64,000 nt of DNA. Origin: Alviniconcha marisindica. Taxonomy: Eukaryota > Mollusca > Gastropoda > Provannidae. Shown one piece after another: positions 32,500 to 45,215 of this stretch (position 1 is its first letter; the number at the start of each line of letters is the position of its first letter). The stretch is from positions 846,001 to 910,000 of the forward strand of contig JABMCL010001555.1 in NCBI GenBank assembly GCA_018857735.1, read 5' to 3'. The notes under the pieces were generated by a model, which saw only the letters and a program-made list of their open reading frames with translations, did not search any database and was not told where the DNA came from. A program made the position numbers and the translations under genes.

Positions 32500-32816
32500 T
32501 ATTATCTCTCCTGTGGGAAAGCCCAGGCACTGCTTGGAAGAGAATCGATCGTCTGTGTGGCGCACGACAAGGTCAAGATAGCTTGTGAATGGAGCGATTG
32601 TCTCGCCATTTTCTGTGCCTGGCAGTCACGGAAGTGAAAGATAGGCAGCGCCCCTTAGCGGTGGTGGGAGCGCTACCGGGAAAGAACCAAGCTCGCGCAC
32701 CTGTGAAGTGTGAAAATAGTGACTCACATCAACATCTTAACATTTGGAGCGCATTTATAGAATACTCGACACTGGTTGTATCATCTTTAGAGAATCGTCT
32801 GCTTCAGTAACGTCTG
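32500..32816 (+). promoter_or_regulatory. Candidate promoter and first exon of the gene at 36.5 kb
   Basis: This stretch at the downstream edge of the CpG-rich island has many CpGs and ends in a consensus donor, cgtctg/gtaagc. It is the best-placed start region for the gene whose large exon begins at 36518. There is no direct evidence of transcription. Confidence 0.3.
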
Positions 32817-35009
32817 GTAAGCAAATCAAAGTCGGGGGAAGAAGGAGGGGTACATAGTACCGTTGCCGAGACAAGATTACGGAAGCAGTCGCCTTACAGT
32901 TTTGTGTTGGATGTCTGCTTGATCAGGTACACCCGTAGTTTGCAGGAGGGAGGCTTTTAGACACCATTTAGCCGCCTGTCTGTTGACATGCCGCCGATGT
33001 GCGGTTGCTCTAGGCAAAGTTTGCTCCGTAAATGTGTACAAATTAAACATGGCTGGCTGAGATTGTGAGAGTGAGAGTGAGAGTCCACATCAGACATGTC
33101 CAGCAAATGCTAAAATTTGACAGATCGCTTGCGAAGTTGTAAGTTACGTACTAGGGCGCCCTGATGTACGGGGATTTTGACAGAGACTGGCGTTAAATTA
33201 AAATGTTTGCTAAAACATGGCCTATGGCAGTGTTACAAAGCAGGGGAAACGGGCTGTGTAAACATTGCAACATTTGTCGTGTTACCTCTTACTCGGAGAG
33301 GGCAGGTCCAGCATGCTGTGCCATAAAATGATTTACGACCCTTGACAGTTGGTGTGTTGTAGGCTAGAAATAATGTGACTGTCTTGCTCAGTTGCTGTCC
33401 CCATGTACATAACTGTCTTGCTCAGTTGCTGTCCCCATGTACATAAAGCTGTGACGGACCTTTCCATACATTACACGATACTTGATAGATGCCATCTTCT
33501 CACTCGCATACAATTTTGCAAAACAGGAGTTTGCCTAACCCGCTGAATTTGATTCTCAGTCAGTCACAAAGAAGCTGTACTGAATGATTAACAGTTTCCT
33601 ACTTAGTACTGTTAGCACTAAACATCGATTTCAACAGGGAAAAAAAAGAAAAGAGACAAGTTTATGTATTTTATTTATTGTTTTACTCTAAAAAGACAAC
33701 AACAAAAAAGAGGAAATAACACAGACATACTACATATATTGATATGTATGTGCATGTAGTAAGGCATACACGCACATGTGTGTGTACATACACATGTGCA
33801 CACACAAAGGGAAGAAAACAATAAACAATAACCAATATCTACAGTAAGTGAGTAACAGTCTAACACTAACAGTTTGGCAGTGGTCAGCTTGGACTGAGAT
33901 TGAGAAGGATTTGTTTCAAATTCAGCATTGGTTAGTTTAATTAGATCATAGATGTTTCATTGTTTGTGTTTATGACAGTAGAGTCAGAGGTGAAAGATAA
34001 GAAACTAAATAATTAATACAAGTTACAACCTTTTGTGTTGCAGCTATTTTCAAATGTTTGTTACATTTCTTGATTTCTTAATGTTTCATTAAATTACAAA
34101 TCATTTTAATGTCCGAATTTAAAATGTTTTTCAAATAAAGACAGACACTGAGACAGTGATAGCCTACAAAGGAATCTTATGGAAATCACAGCATCAGTGT
34201 CTTGTATAATAAAAATTAATAAAAATTATAAATCTATCATTTCTACTCACTAAGTCAGGTTCTGTTGTAGTAATTTGTTTCAGGTTCTGTTGACTGTTGT
34301 AATAATTTAATTTTTCAGTTTAATTTACAAAGAGGACATAGAAGAAGGAGTAGACTGTTAGTTATTGCTATTTAAATATACTTTCAGTACTAATTACTTT
34401 CACACCTTTAGTTTCCTCTGTCATCTGTGTGTGTGGGTGTGGTATGTGAGGAATACAACATTATAATAAAACTATATATTATTTTTGAGGTTTTAATAAT
34501 AATATGTATATAATTTTTTCTTGATCTTGTAAAATACAGTGTGCTCATCCTTGTTGGGTAGAAATGACCGCTATTATTATTACAGTATTAGTATTACATT
34601 ATTATATAATATAGTTCTTAGTAAACTGCGCTGTTACTACAACTACTAGTACTACTGTATTATTGCAGGTAATTCACTTACTCAGTTGTTTACATTACTG
34701 TCAGTTGAAGCAGTTGGCCTTTAAGTTGTTTAATTTGCTTGAAATTTTCATGTATCTACGTCATTGGGTCAACCTTTTGCTTATTTCTCAGCTTTTAGGG
34801 TGTGCTTCTAAAAGCTAGGACAGTAGATCATTGGGTTGTGCTTACAGTTATCACGCTAGACATTTTTCAGTCAGTGTGACATCCAAATATGGTGGTGAAA
34901 GTGATTCACGAAAATTGGTCAGTCTCTGTAGCTTGTCAGATACATGGTCATCTATACTACACTGCTAGAGTTGTACTAGCAAACACCTTGCTCCTTTCCC
35001 CATTTAGAA

Positions 35010-35073
<64 letters not shown>

Positions 35074-35869
35074 TTGTTTTAACCTGTCAAACAAAATAAC
35101 AGCTGGTACCTCTGACCGATTGCTGATTTTGCTTCTGGTGTATATTATATGCTGATCTTAACTGGTAAAATACCAGAAATTACCAGCTAACGCAGACCCT
35201 GACTTAGCAACAACAACAAAAAGAGAAGACTAATAAGTAATAGCACTGTTAGCAGAGAGAGTCAGATTCAGTACTGCAGTTTTCAGCGTCCAGGTCATGA
35301 TCTGCAGTGATCATGAAAAATGTCTAGCATGATCAGTGCCTTTTTAATGCAACACATCTTTCACTGCAGTGCATAGTAGTCATAGTCACTGTACACATTT
35401 TGAACTTGAACAGGTGACACTGACTGGTGGGCTGCATCATGTGATTCATAAGTTAGAACTTCAAGTTTGACTAGAACGGTAGTAGGCTAAGTTCAGTACT
35501 GTGCTATAACTAGCACACATGTATTTTATTTACCTATCTTATAAGGCTGTCACTTTCTCTAGTCATATTGGGGTTAATAATGGGCTTGCGTGTGTGTGTG
35601 TGTGTGCGCGCTTAAAAATAGAATAGTCTCTGCCAACAAGATTTTGCGCTTTACAAATAAAAAATAAAATAATTTATAACCGATATCCACTGTATCATGG
35701 ATGTTTCATACGCTATGCCAACTGCTGTTCATTGCTTTTAATTCTTCGTTGACTATTTTTCTTGGCTTGAGCTTTTAGTAATAGTCTAATACACAGTCAT
35801 GATTCATGCTCAGCTATTAACAGTTTTGAGTATCTTGCACTTTCTGGTGTGTTCTTTTTCACTTGCAGC
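32817..35869. other. Intergenic or intronic DNA before the 36.5 kb gene
   Basis: Holds a two-copy 37-bp duplication (33380-33445, core CTTGCTCAGTTGCTGTCCCC), a GT/CA-rich stretch (33735-33805) and a long CA microsatellite (35012-35070). No conserved frame. Confidence 0.55.
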
Positions 35870-35951
35870 TTGGAAACAGGAAAGTGAGGAGGGAACATCC
35901 AGAACGCCTAGATCTGGTGCAGAGAGTATGCAGAAAGCCTGGTTGCTTGTG
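35870..35951 (+). other. Possible 5' UTR exon of the gene at 36.5 kb
   Basis: A strong acceptor (ctttttcacttgcag) is followed by about 80 bases and a donor-like gtaggt. No reading frame links it to the large exon at 36518, so if real it is untranslated. Transcript data would settle it. Confidence 0.3.
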
Positions 35952-36520
35952 TAGGTGCTCATGCTCTCTACTTGGTTCTATAGAACTTCATATTCTGGAG
36001 TGTCTCACTGTACAGTTATGAACAGCATGGTCGCATGAATGATGGATCTTGAAATATGTAGCGGATTAATACAGACCTGATGTCTGTAACCAGAGTATTA
36101 TTAGTGTAGCGCAACACTGCTCGAAAAGTTTGTACAGTAACAGTGTCAAGAATATATTTTCTTGCTTAATCCATAATAGAATAACATTAACGGTGAACTA
36201 ACAATATATGTATGAAAATTATAGTTACGTATAACTGCTAGAAAAGGCCTTGATATAAATTTGTGATAAATTATTTTATCTTTAAAAAAAAATGTAATTG
36301 TAAGTGGAATGTGAATTGACTTGGAATTTAATATGATGTGCAGTATTGAATGGCTGAAAATCTCAAATCAACCATTGCAAGGAGGCGACTGTAGAAATAA
36401 AGAAACTGAACAGTTCAACAATGGGTTATTCAGATACATTTGACTGAGAGAAAAAAAAGGGTGCCATTTCCACCTGAAAAGGAACAGAACTTTCCTTGGC
36501 TGCTGAATCCTTCCTAGCTC

Positions 36521-38126
36521 ATGATGGAGAAGAAGCCGTTCGGTGTGAATCTAAAAAGGACCGGTGCTGACCCTGTGCGGGACACTGGCTTCACAGCAGG
36601 GTCCTCCGTCACTTCAACATCCCGCACAACCCGGAAAACGTCTGCCATACACACACCACTCAAGCCAGCCAATGTGAAAGATCTGAAGGCAATGTTTGAT
36701 GACAAGAAAGGAAGTGGTGGGACAGCCTCATCATCAGGTACATCCAGCCCTCGATCTGGAGCTATGAGTCCACGATCTGGGACAACAAGTCCACGATCTG
36801 GTTCATCTAGTCCCGGACATACTGGACTCTCCACCAAAAAGAGCGAGTCGAGCACATTCACAACTACAAGGACTGTCTCCTCTGTGTCTAGCAGTGGTGG
36901 CATGAAAAGTTCTGTGCTAGATAATAAATCTGTGTCAAAAGTTTCATCGGGGCTCGACCGATCTCAAGTGGGAATTAATGCATCAAAATCGAGCACAACA
37001 TTTACAAGTAGTAGTGTGTCCTCAGTGTCTTCCACAAGAGACAATGCATTTCCAAGCAGGATCAACATCACGGCAACTTCAGCACCATCATCAAAATCTG
37101 AGAGTCGCTTAGCGACAGGCCGAGCTTGGAGTCCCAAAAATCGGGATGCTACCACAGCTGGTTCTACTAAACTATCTAGCCAAGGACTGAGGAGTGCTGG
37201 ACTGAAAAGTGCAGACAGAAAAGTGGAGAGTAGAGTTGAAATTCCTGTTCAGCATGTTACAACTCACAAAACATCTAGCTCTGTGTGTGACAGTAAGAGC
37301 AAACTTGCACCATTATCTACATCATCATCATCGCCATCATCTTCATTACCTCAGAAGTCAACAGCAAAAGGAACAACAGCTACAGTGAAAACTTTCCAGC
37401 TGGTGTCTGGTTCATCCCGTGAATCAGAAAAGAAGAGAGAACTGTTTTCATCATCACTGTCTTCAAACAAGTCTTCCAAAGGCAAAGATCAGAACAATTC
37501 TGCTAACAGTGTTGGGTTGAGGCCAGTAACTCGAGAAATCCCTGTGCAAAGGATCTCCTCTGATTCAAGCAAAAATGAAAAAAGCAGTGTTAAATCTGCA
37601 TCAGATGCAGCCAGTAAACAATTTACAAGAGGGAGTAACTTGAAATCGTCAGGGGACAAAAAGTTAGAGTCATTAGGAAAGCCTCAGAATCCAAACGTTT
37701 CAGACTCTCGGATGCTCGGCACTCGGAAGTTGAGCAGTGAGCGGTTTGAGCGTATTAAGTTTGACTTTGAACGTGGTGTTCCCACTGAAAGTCAGGAAAG
37801 GCGCAGGTCTGAAACCACAGACCACATTGAACTGCAGCTGAAAGCTCGGGATCTTCAGAAAGCAAAAGTACAAGCAAAACCTGAAGAAGACAAGCCAAAG
37901 AAAGAAGAGTCTATTTTTGACAAAGGGATGAAAGTGTCAGACTTTGTGAAACATATCAACACAGTGCATCCCCCATCAAACCAGGGAGAGAAACCTGTGA
38001 AAAACTTTAAAGTTGCTGGTCCTAAAGTTCAGCGATCAGAGTCGGATCCAGGCGGAGAGAACGAATATGTTGAAATGCCAGAAGGTGTGGATGATGGAAT
38101 TTACGAGTTTGTTGGAGATGGCACAG
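36521..38126 (+). CDS. Ser/Thr-rich, largely disordered protein, large exon with start codon
   Basis: Not recognised. One uninterrupted reading frame gives 535 codons before the donor GGCACAG/gtaata. It begins MMEKKPFGVNLKRTG, then VKDLKAMFDD (residues about 50-60). A block of near-repeats of SPRSG follows at about 75-95, then some 300 residues rich in Ser, Thr and Lys. A charged, more conserved-looking end contains FERIKFDFERGVPTE, KVSDFVKHINTVHP and two tyrosine motifs, EYVEMPE and GIYEFVGDG, that look like SH2-binding sites. VNLKRTG is faintly WH2-like, and KVSD followed by a helix recalls the N-terminus of FGD-type RhoGEFs; both are weak hints. A good splice acceptor (ccttcctag, ending at 36517) lies just before the ATG, so an upstream 5' UTR or coding exon is likely. 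Acidic, phosphorylatable and cytoskeletal-adaptor-like by composition only. Confidence 0.8.
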
Positions 38127-41100
38127 GTAATAAACATTGTGTTTTTGAATTTGCATGTTGAATGCTATAATTCTAATCAGTTTTACCAGCTAACACTGTA
38201 ACAGTGTAAGCTCATTTCATTGTTTTGTTCCAGTTGTCGGGCATGCAACACAATGTATTTCATTTTACAGTCATGTATAGGGTTTTCAGACTTAAAGATG
38301 CAGTCTTAAATCTCAATAATGATTGCATGCGGTCAGATTTATTTAGTAGTCACTGACTCATATTGAAAACTAAAAAGTATGTAAATTATAATGACTAGTA
38401 TTACTATAGGTGGAAAGACAAAACAAAATAACGTTGCAATATTTTTGGTGCATTAATAATCGAGTAAAATGTGGGAAATGACAAACTGTGTTCAGTAGTA
38501 GTGCATATGCTTTACACTATAACATTTACAGAGCATCCTAAAAAAGGAAAGAAAAAAAGCCATGGCAGAAATTTAAAGTTATATAAATCTTGATGAAGGT
38601 CAGGTTCAGAATTTGTGTGGTTCTAAAATACACTTATTATACATGACAGTACATGGACTGGGCAAAACTGCTGTTTGGGGGGCTTTACCTTTATTATATA
38701 TAATAATATATTCAGAGGAGACATGATGTATTTTTTAGTCACTCTCAGCAAGACTTTTAGTGAGGTCTTCAAACATTGCATGATCATGATCATGATAGTT
38801 TCATTTTTTTAAAGCTTTATTATCACCCTGATATAACTGTACCGGTTGACTGGGCGTAAAACACCAACTTACTTATGTGTGTTTCATGCCGGAGTCACAA
38901 CTTTCACTAGTTTCAGTGACATTGATTGAGTGATACTAAGATCACTAAATGATACAGCAGAAAGTTTCAGTGGTCAATGAGAGCGTTTCTTCTGCAACTT
39001 CTTGGCTGATCTAGTTCAAAACAGATGTGAATATGGACAAACCATGTGAGTGATTGGAAAAGGATTAAAAATTTTTTTTTATTGCTTTCATTACTAAATA
39101 ATGGATGGCCAAAAACTGTATACATGGCACGAAACAGAGTCCCAAAAAGTGAAACAGGTGAAACTGATCAATAATTGCTTTTTAACAACCAGTCAACCAT
39201 AATGGTTGTATCAGGGTGAAAACAGGTTAGGCTGGGTGGGAGGTCATTGTGAATAATGTATGATGTCATTTCAGTCAGATGGATACATGTACACTAAACT
39301 GTGATTTACAAGAATACAACAGCAACAAAATAGTGTAAAAAACAGTTATTATAATTGTGTACAACTACAGTTTCATAAATTAAGAGTGACTACCTTATGG
39401 GGACTTTGCTTTACAAACAAACTTTATTTTTAAGCAGCATCCTAGATTTTGAAGGTAGGCTGATTGCTTGTTACTATGTTAGTCCATGGTACTGGTTTTT
39501 GATATAATGGTACTGGTCTTATGGTACAAGGCTACAAACCAATACACAGGCTCAGCTGATACCTCTGAGAGTGCTCCCTTATAAATGCCAAATTCCAGTA
39601 GTCCTAAAAAGAAATTTCAGTTGTTTTCTTTTTTTCCTTTTGTTTCTCCTCCAAAAGTGTGGTTTGATCATGCTACGTTTTCAGTCTGTAGGTCATGGTT
39701 TGATCATGCTACATTTTCAGTCTGTAGGTCATGGTTTGATCATGCTACATTTTCAGTCTGTAGGTCATGGTTTGATCATGCTTTTTGCAGTCATTTTTGT
39801 CAGTCATTTTTTAGGTCATGGTTTGATCATGCTACATTTTCAGTCTGTAGGTCATGGTTTGATCATGCTACATTTTCAGTCTGTAGGTCATGGTTTGATC
39901 ATGCTACATTTTCAGTCTGTAGGTCATGGTTTGATCATGCTACATTTTCAGTCTGTAGGTCATGAATCAAGCCCATTGCTTTTGCTTTCATATATATGTT
40001 TTGCAGAAGAAGAAAAAATCGGTGGCAGTATTGTGCTTTTTTATTTGCTGTGAGGGGGGGGGGGGGATTTGGTTTTTATCGTGTTATTATGTCAGTTTGT
40101 AGGTCATAAATGAAACCACTTAATTAAAAAAAAATCATCTCCAAAATCAGTTGCAATATTGACTTTTATTGTGCAATGGATCTGCTTTGCTGTTTGCTTG
40201 CATTTTATGTTGGTTTCACTTTTACAGTTTTAGTGAGCTCTGGCAAGTTGCATCTGAATGACAGTGAGTTTACTTATAATGGTAATGAACAAAGTGTCTG
40301 TTGTTATTTGGGCTAAATGTAGCTGCTTGGGCTGTCCAGGTCTTAGTCAGGACTGCAGAAGCGCAAAACCCATAGTTGTGAAAGTAGATTTTTAGAACTG
40401 CTACAGCTAGACTTGCTTAACCCATTAGTAAGTTCACTCTAACACCAACAGCGCATTATTGACAGCACAAAATGAAAGGACTCGCTCTGATTCTGAACAG
40501 ACATTGGAAGGGACATGTTTTTAACATTTTGTGTTTGCTTGTGTATTAATATATTATTTGTTACAGATTACTGATAATGATAAGAGGAAAAAATACAATT
40601 ACAAGCATGAAATCAGAGAACCACTTTTTATTTAGCATACTTATGTAATTTGTGTTTCATTTTCATTTCAATCTGTGTGTTCTCCTTAGTTCGGTATGTT
40701 CAGAACCAAACCATGTTCAGGACACTGCTAATGCTGACTGTAAATATGTACAGTCACCCTCAGAAGAACTAGAAACATCAGTTTTAAGATCATTTCCTTT
40801 GCCACTTTTTGGAAAGTAAGTCTTACAAACAGGTGAAACATTCTGAAAATCAGAGTCTTCTAGTCCTACTAAAACAGTCTGGGCCTCAAACTCCAAGCAT
40901 GTGTTATTCTTTGCAGAACATTACAAAGGCTCAACCTGTAAACTGTATGGATTCTACTGTTAGTGTTACAGCCTTGGTGTTATGACAAGTGTAAAAATAT
41001 GATCATTTTGACAGCTCTGCCTCCCCAGGCCAGCTGCACCCATAACCTTGCTGCAGCATTGACAGGAGATGACAGGTTACATTGCTTGGGGCCACTTGGC

Positions 41101-42548
41101 AATGCTAAATCCCTTCTCCTGAGCTATCAGCTTTACTGGAGCTCAGGCTGTACACCCCCCCCCCCCCCCCCACCACCACACACACCTCCCATCATACATG
41201 TGTGCATCACACCTAATCAGGAAATAGGAATAGGATTTTATCAGTCCCATCCCCATCCCATCTGACTCACTCACTCAGGGTACTGTCAGTGTCACCTTCC
41301 CAGTCTTGAGATGTTGGGGTTCTAAAGGTTGGGAAGCATTGTGGTTGTGAGGGGGGGGGGGGCCTTGGGATTTTGCAAAATTTTAGTCAAGTGCAAGTTA
41401 TAACTAAGTCTAAGACTGGTCTTCAGGTTTTTTCTTAACTTAGGTTGATGAGCTATCAGGGTCTTGAGACTTTACAGAGCAATTAGTAAGCGTTGCTTAT
41501 TCTAGGCCTTTGTGGCATACTAATTATTACTAACTTAGTGGATTTGAATCTGGAGGTTCAGTATTTTTTATATTTATGACTGTAACCTTCAGTTTATATC
41601 ATACAGTGTAGCAAGCATATAATTAATGCTATAATAGTATAAATTGTATTAACTATTATCATATTTATATAATATATATGATAATATGATTTATAATGTT
41701 AATTACAAAGGTTTTAAGATATTTTAGTTTAAGATTGATAAACATCTATAAGTGAAAGTTGTTCAGTATTTGTACTAAAAGTAAAACCTGTGTTGTGGAA
41801 CTTACTGAATTTTAAGGTTTTTGGTTTTTAATAATACTTTAAAAATAAGAAGGGGGGGGGGGGGGGGGGTACTTCCAGTCCTGCACAGTCGAAAGCTCTG
41901 TGTCTTGCAATGTCAGTAAGTGGGAATGAGTTAGATTCTGAGTTCTTGAGTTGTCTCCCCAAACCTGCATGCATCAGAAATGTTCACCACTGTGCACTTT
42001 TACCTACCATAAGTACATGTACAATTTACAAAAGCACCTGGCATCAACTTCTTAGAGTCAGGAAGAAATATCAAATGAACCCAATGTTGCTTTTATCTTT
42101 GAATAAAGTCACTCAGTTGCAAATTGGTGGCATCAAGTGTTGAAGCAAGAGTCTGAATCTGCATGCAGTTTGTTTTGACCCGTGGGTCAGAGGTTGTGAG
42201 TCCCCCCTCCCCCCTCTACAACAACAACATTAAAAAGTGCACTGTAACATTAGTAATAATTGACACTACTATAATCACATGAAACAGTATGCTTGTTATA
42301 AGCCATAATAAGGTTCACATCCCATTACTGTTCTTAATAATATTTTTACCACAATTATGCTAGAATTAGAAAGCACATTTGTAAGGTAACAGATATATTA
42401 CTTATAGTATCACTATCATTTGTGGTGATGTTTTGTATGTTTTGCTCATGCATTATGCATGCATGTAACTGTCTCCATAATCATACTGAGACAAGTAATC
42501 AGATGTGTTAATGCATGTGTTGCAAGGTGTTTGTTTGGCACATTATAG
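38127..42548. other. Intron of the 36.5 kb gene
   Basis: Contains two CTGATATAACC-type repeats (38823-38876 plus, 39181-39222 minus), the 36-bp array listed separately, a C run near 41155-41171 and a G run near 41851-41869. No other exon recognised. Confidence 0.5.
39655..39965. repeat. Minisatellite, 36-bp unit, about eight copies
   Basis: The unit contains GGTTTGATCATGCTACATTT and TCAGTCTGTAGGTCAT. The period is a multiple of 3, so frames stay open and encode a 12-residue repeat. One central copy (39775-39815) is scrambled, and the other copies are almost identical. Confidence 0.93.
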
Positions 42549-42612
42549 GTGAGGAGGGGAAAGACAGAAAGTCCAGCCCCAAAGCACCTGAAAGACGTCA
42601 TGGAGTTTACAG
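42549..42612 (+). CDS. Probable second coding exon of the Ser/Thr-rich protein
   Basis: The acceptor cattatag is followed by 64 bases and the donor TTTACAG/gtaaca. Entered from the large exon (phase 1), it reads GEEGKDRKSSPKAPERRHGV then YR, basic and Ser/Pro-rich like the preceding protein, and ends in phase 2. I found no convincing next exon in the remaining 21 kb, so the gene probably continues beyond the window. Confidence 0.5.
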
Positions 42613-42739
42613 GTAACACTTTTTTCTCCCACTGTTTTGATGTATTGTGACCATTTTACATTTACATTTATGCATAATATCAGACACTAACACTATGGTT
42701 AGGAAGCAAAATCTCAAATTGTTTCTCTCCCAAAACATG

Positions 42740-42815
42740 GGGGTGAGAGTGGGGGGATACCCCCACCCCCACCACTCCCCCCACCCCCCCCATTCCCCCC
42801 ACCCCCACCACTTCT
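42740..42815. repeat. C-rich CCCCAC tract
   Basis: Imperfect repeats of CCCCCAC just downstream of the small coding exon. Confidence 0.85.
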
Positions 42816-43324
42816 CCAGTGTCAGGGGTCTAACATTGTTGTAATTGTTCATTAAATGAATAGCAGTCAGTGTACTGTTGTTAGGAACGGGGTTTGATTT
42901 TTTGAACAGGTAAAAAAGAACAAGAGTTGTGTGCAAATAACCTTATGATTCAGAAATTGTACAGCATAACTCAACTTTATGTTCTCTTATTTCCTTCCTC
43001 ATTCAGTCACTGCTTTTTTCTTTGTTTTGTGCGTTTCTATTCTGTGTACAATACTATGTCTAACTGAGGTTGTCCAGAGGATCTGCAGAAAGACAAAGCA
43101 CAAAAGAAAATGCATATGATGGAGAACATGATTTTATTATTATTACAGTAATGTTTTTCAAGTTTGTTGTGTTTAATATTCATGCATCAGTTTTGTCATG
43201 TTATGTGTGTGTGTTTCTTGGCCATGACTCAGAACATAGTTGTGATACCAGTAAATTAGGTTGTGTCAGAGGTCATCCGCCTTCATTTTACACTTGTGGT
43301 CAGTTTGTGCTTCCTTTTGGTCTC

Positions 43325-44035
43325 CTCTGTTTTCCATTTAAAATAAAATGTGATAAAGTTAGCTGCATTAAAATGGCTTAATTTAAATAGAGCCAGCTGT
43401 TTGTTTTTCATTTAAAATGTGATAAAGTTTACTGCATTAAGTTAAATAAGAAATGGCTTAAATAAAGTAGAGCCTGCTGTTTGTTTCCCATTTAAAATGT
43501 GACAAAGTTTGCTGCATTAAGTTAAATAACAAATAGCTTAATTGAAATAGAACATGCGGGTTGTTTTCCATTTAAAATGTGATAAAGTTTGCTGCATTAA
43601 GTTAAATAACAAATAGCTTAATTGAATTAGAACCTGCGGGTTGTTTTCCATTTAAAATGTGATAAAGTTTACTGCATTAAGTTAAATAACAAATAGCTTA
43701 ACTGAAATAGAGCCTGATGTTTGTTTTCCATCTAAAATGTGATAAAGTTTGCTGCATTTGGTTAAATAAGAAATGGCTTAATTGAAAAAATCCTGCTGTT
43801 TGTTTTCCATTTAAAATGTGATAAAATTTGCTGCATTAAGTTAAATAAATGGCTTAATTGAAACAGAGCCTGCTGTTTGTTTTCCATTTAGAATGTGATA
43901 AAGTTTGCTGCATTAAGTTAAATAACAAATGGCTTAATTGAAACAGAGCCTGCTGTTTGTTTACCATTTAAAATGTGATAAAGTTTACTGCATTAAGTTA
44001 AATAACAAATGGCTTAATTGAAATGGAGCCTGCTG
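43325..44035. repeat. Minisatellite, about 80-bp unit, about nine copies
   Basis: The unit contains TGTTTTCCATTTAAAATGTG, ATAAAGTTTGCTGCATTAAG and AACAAATGGCTTAATTGAAA. Some copies lack short segments. A G-rich tract (44048-44073) follows. Confidence 0.93.
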
Positions 44036-44399
44036 AGTGTGTGTGTGTGGAGGGGGGAGGGGGGGGGGGGGGAGGATGGCGGGAGTGACTAGGAACACTC
44101 ACCATGATCAATACTCGCTGATCAGGGCAGAACGCTTCATGCAGGCCCATCTTCAGCAAACACGATGTTGTCACTCACAGCCAACTGGGCCCACCCCTTT
44201 ATTTAACAGCAAGCACGAGCGTTATCTGACGGCAGGTAACCTTGGACGTAGAAGTAATCACTTCTCAACCACCCAGACAGGGGTCATGCTCCAAAATGTG
44301 TTGCACTGTAATCTAGTGACGGCTCTGCCAGCATGGGTTCCGCCTTTTTCTCGTTTAAAAATAAAATAAAAAGGTAGGGGGGGGGCTCAGTGATTTGTC

Positions 44400-44712
44400 T
44401 GCAGAGCCAGACAGTTGATTTTTATTTCAAGACTTCGGAGTCCACGCTAAGCTTGTCAGTGCCCGTGTCTCCTTCTTCGTTTGCACCGGCATAGTGGGTA
44501 CGTTAAAAGATCCCATGTCCTCATTTCATTGTGAGAATTAGGGCCTCCATCACACTCCAACTCCAAGCTTCGCTTACCGGCACGCTTCCTCACACTCACA
44601 GACTGAGTCAGTTGCAGAGCTCAGGAGCTGTGTGACAGTCGAGGTGGGCGTCCTGAGCTCCCGTCCCTGATAAGCCTAAAAATGATTTCTGTGGACGTAA
44701 AGTACCATGAAA
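44400..44712 (+). repeat. SINE-like element with GTGGACGTAAAG tail
   Basis: Contains TTAAAAGATCCCATGTCC, CAGGAGCTGTGTGACAGTCG and ATTTCTGTGGACGTAAAGTA. The same blocks are scattered at 9426, 2430, 20640 and 21710. Confidence 0.65.
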
Positions 44713-45124
44713 GATTTGTCTCCGGAGAAATGAATAACGGGGACCCTAGATCCCAGGAGGCTAGGGAAGAGGGAAACAATACCAAACTATACGTACGCTA
44801 CACTGTCACCACGAGAATCATGACGCTGACTCTATCTCGCATTGGTGATTCATTCATTTTGATATGGAGGGACAACGTCACAACCAGGCTGTTTTCCTCT
44901 CTCTCACCTTCCCTTACAAAAAAATTATTATATATATATATATATATATAAAATAAAGAGAGGAGGGTCGAAACGTCGGCCTGGGAGGGAGAGTCGCCTG
45001 TTTTTAGCCCACTTTCCTTTACCATCCCAAGCTTTTATTCCATTTTTCATTTTCATTTATGTACATCATGTCATCAGTTGTGGAATGTTGCCACTACTGG
45101 GATTCCCACAGCATGATGAAGAAG

Positions 45125-45215
45125 AAGACGAAGAATAAGAAGAAACGGGTCGAACCGAGTTATTTCAGCCAAGCGCCTTTAATTACCGCTAGGCCAAACT
45201 GGCCCTGGGGGGAAT
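45125..45215 (-). repeat. tRNA-headed SINE, minus orientation
   Basis: Minus strand: GCCAGTTTGGCCTAGCGGTA (A-box) and CTCGGTTCGACCC (B-box). The first 20 bases match the head at 2163, so both come from one family. The tail is CTT-rich. Confidence 0.7.

Noticed and set aside
36514..36903. 129-codon minus-strand frame
   Set aside because: It is the antisense shadow of the Ser-rich coding exon (SPRSG repeats read backwards).
39571..40053. 160-codon frame with a 12-residue repeat (GHGLIMLHFQSV)
   Set aside because: It is a 36-bp minisatellite inside an intron; a second frame is also open across it and no conserved sequence flanks it.
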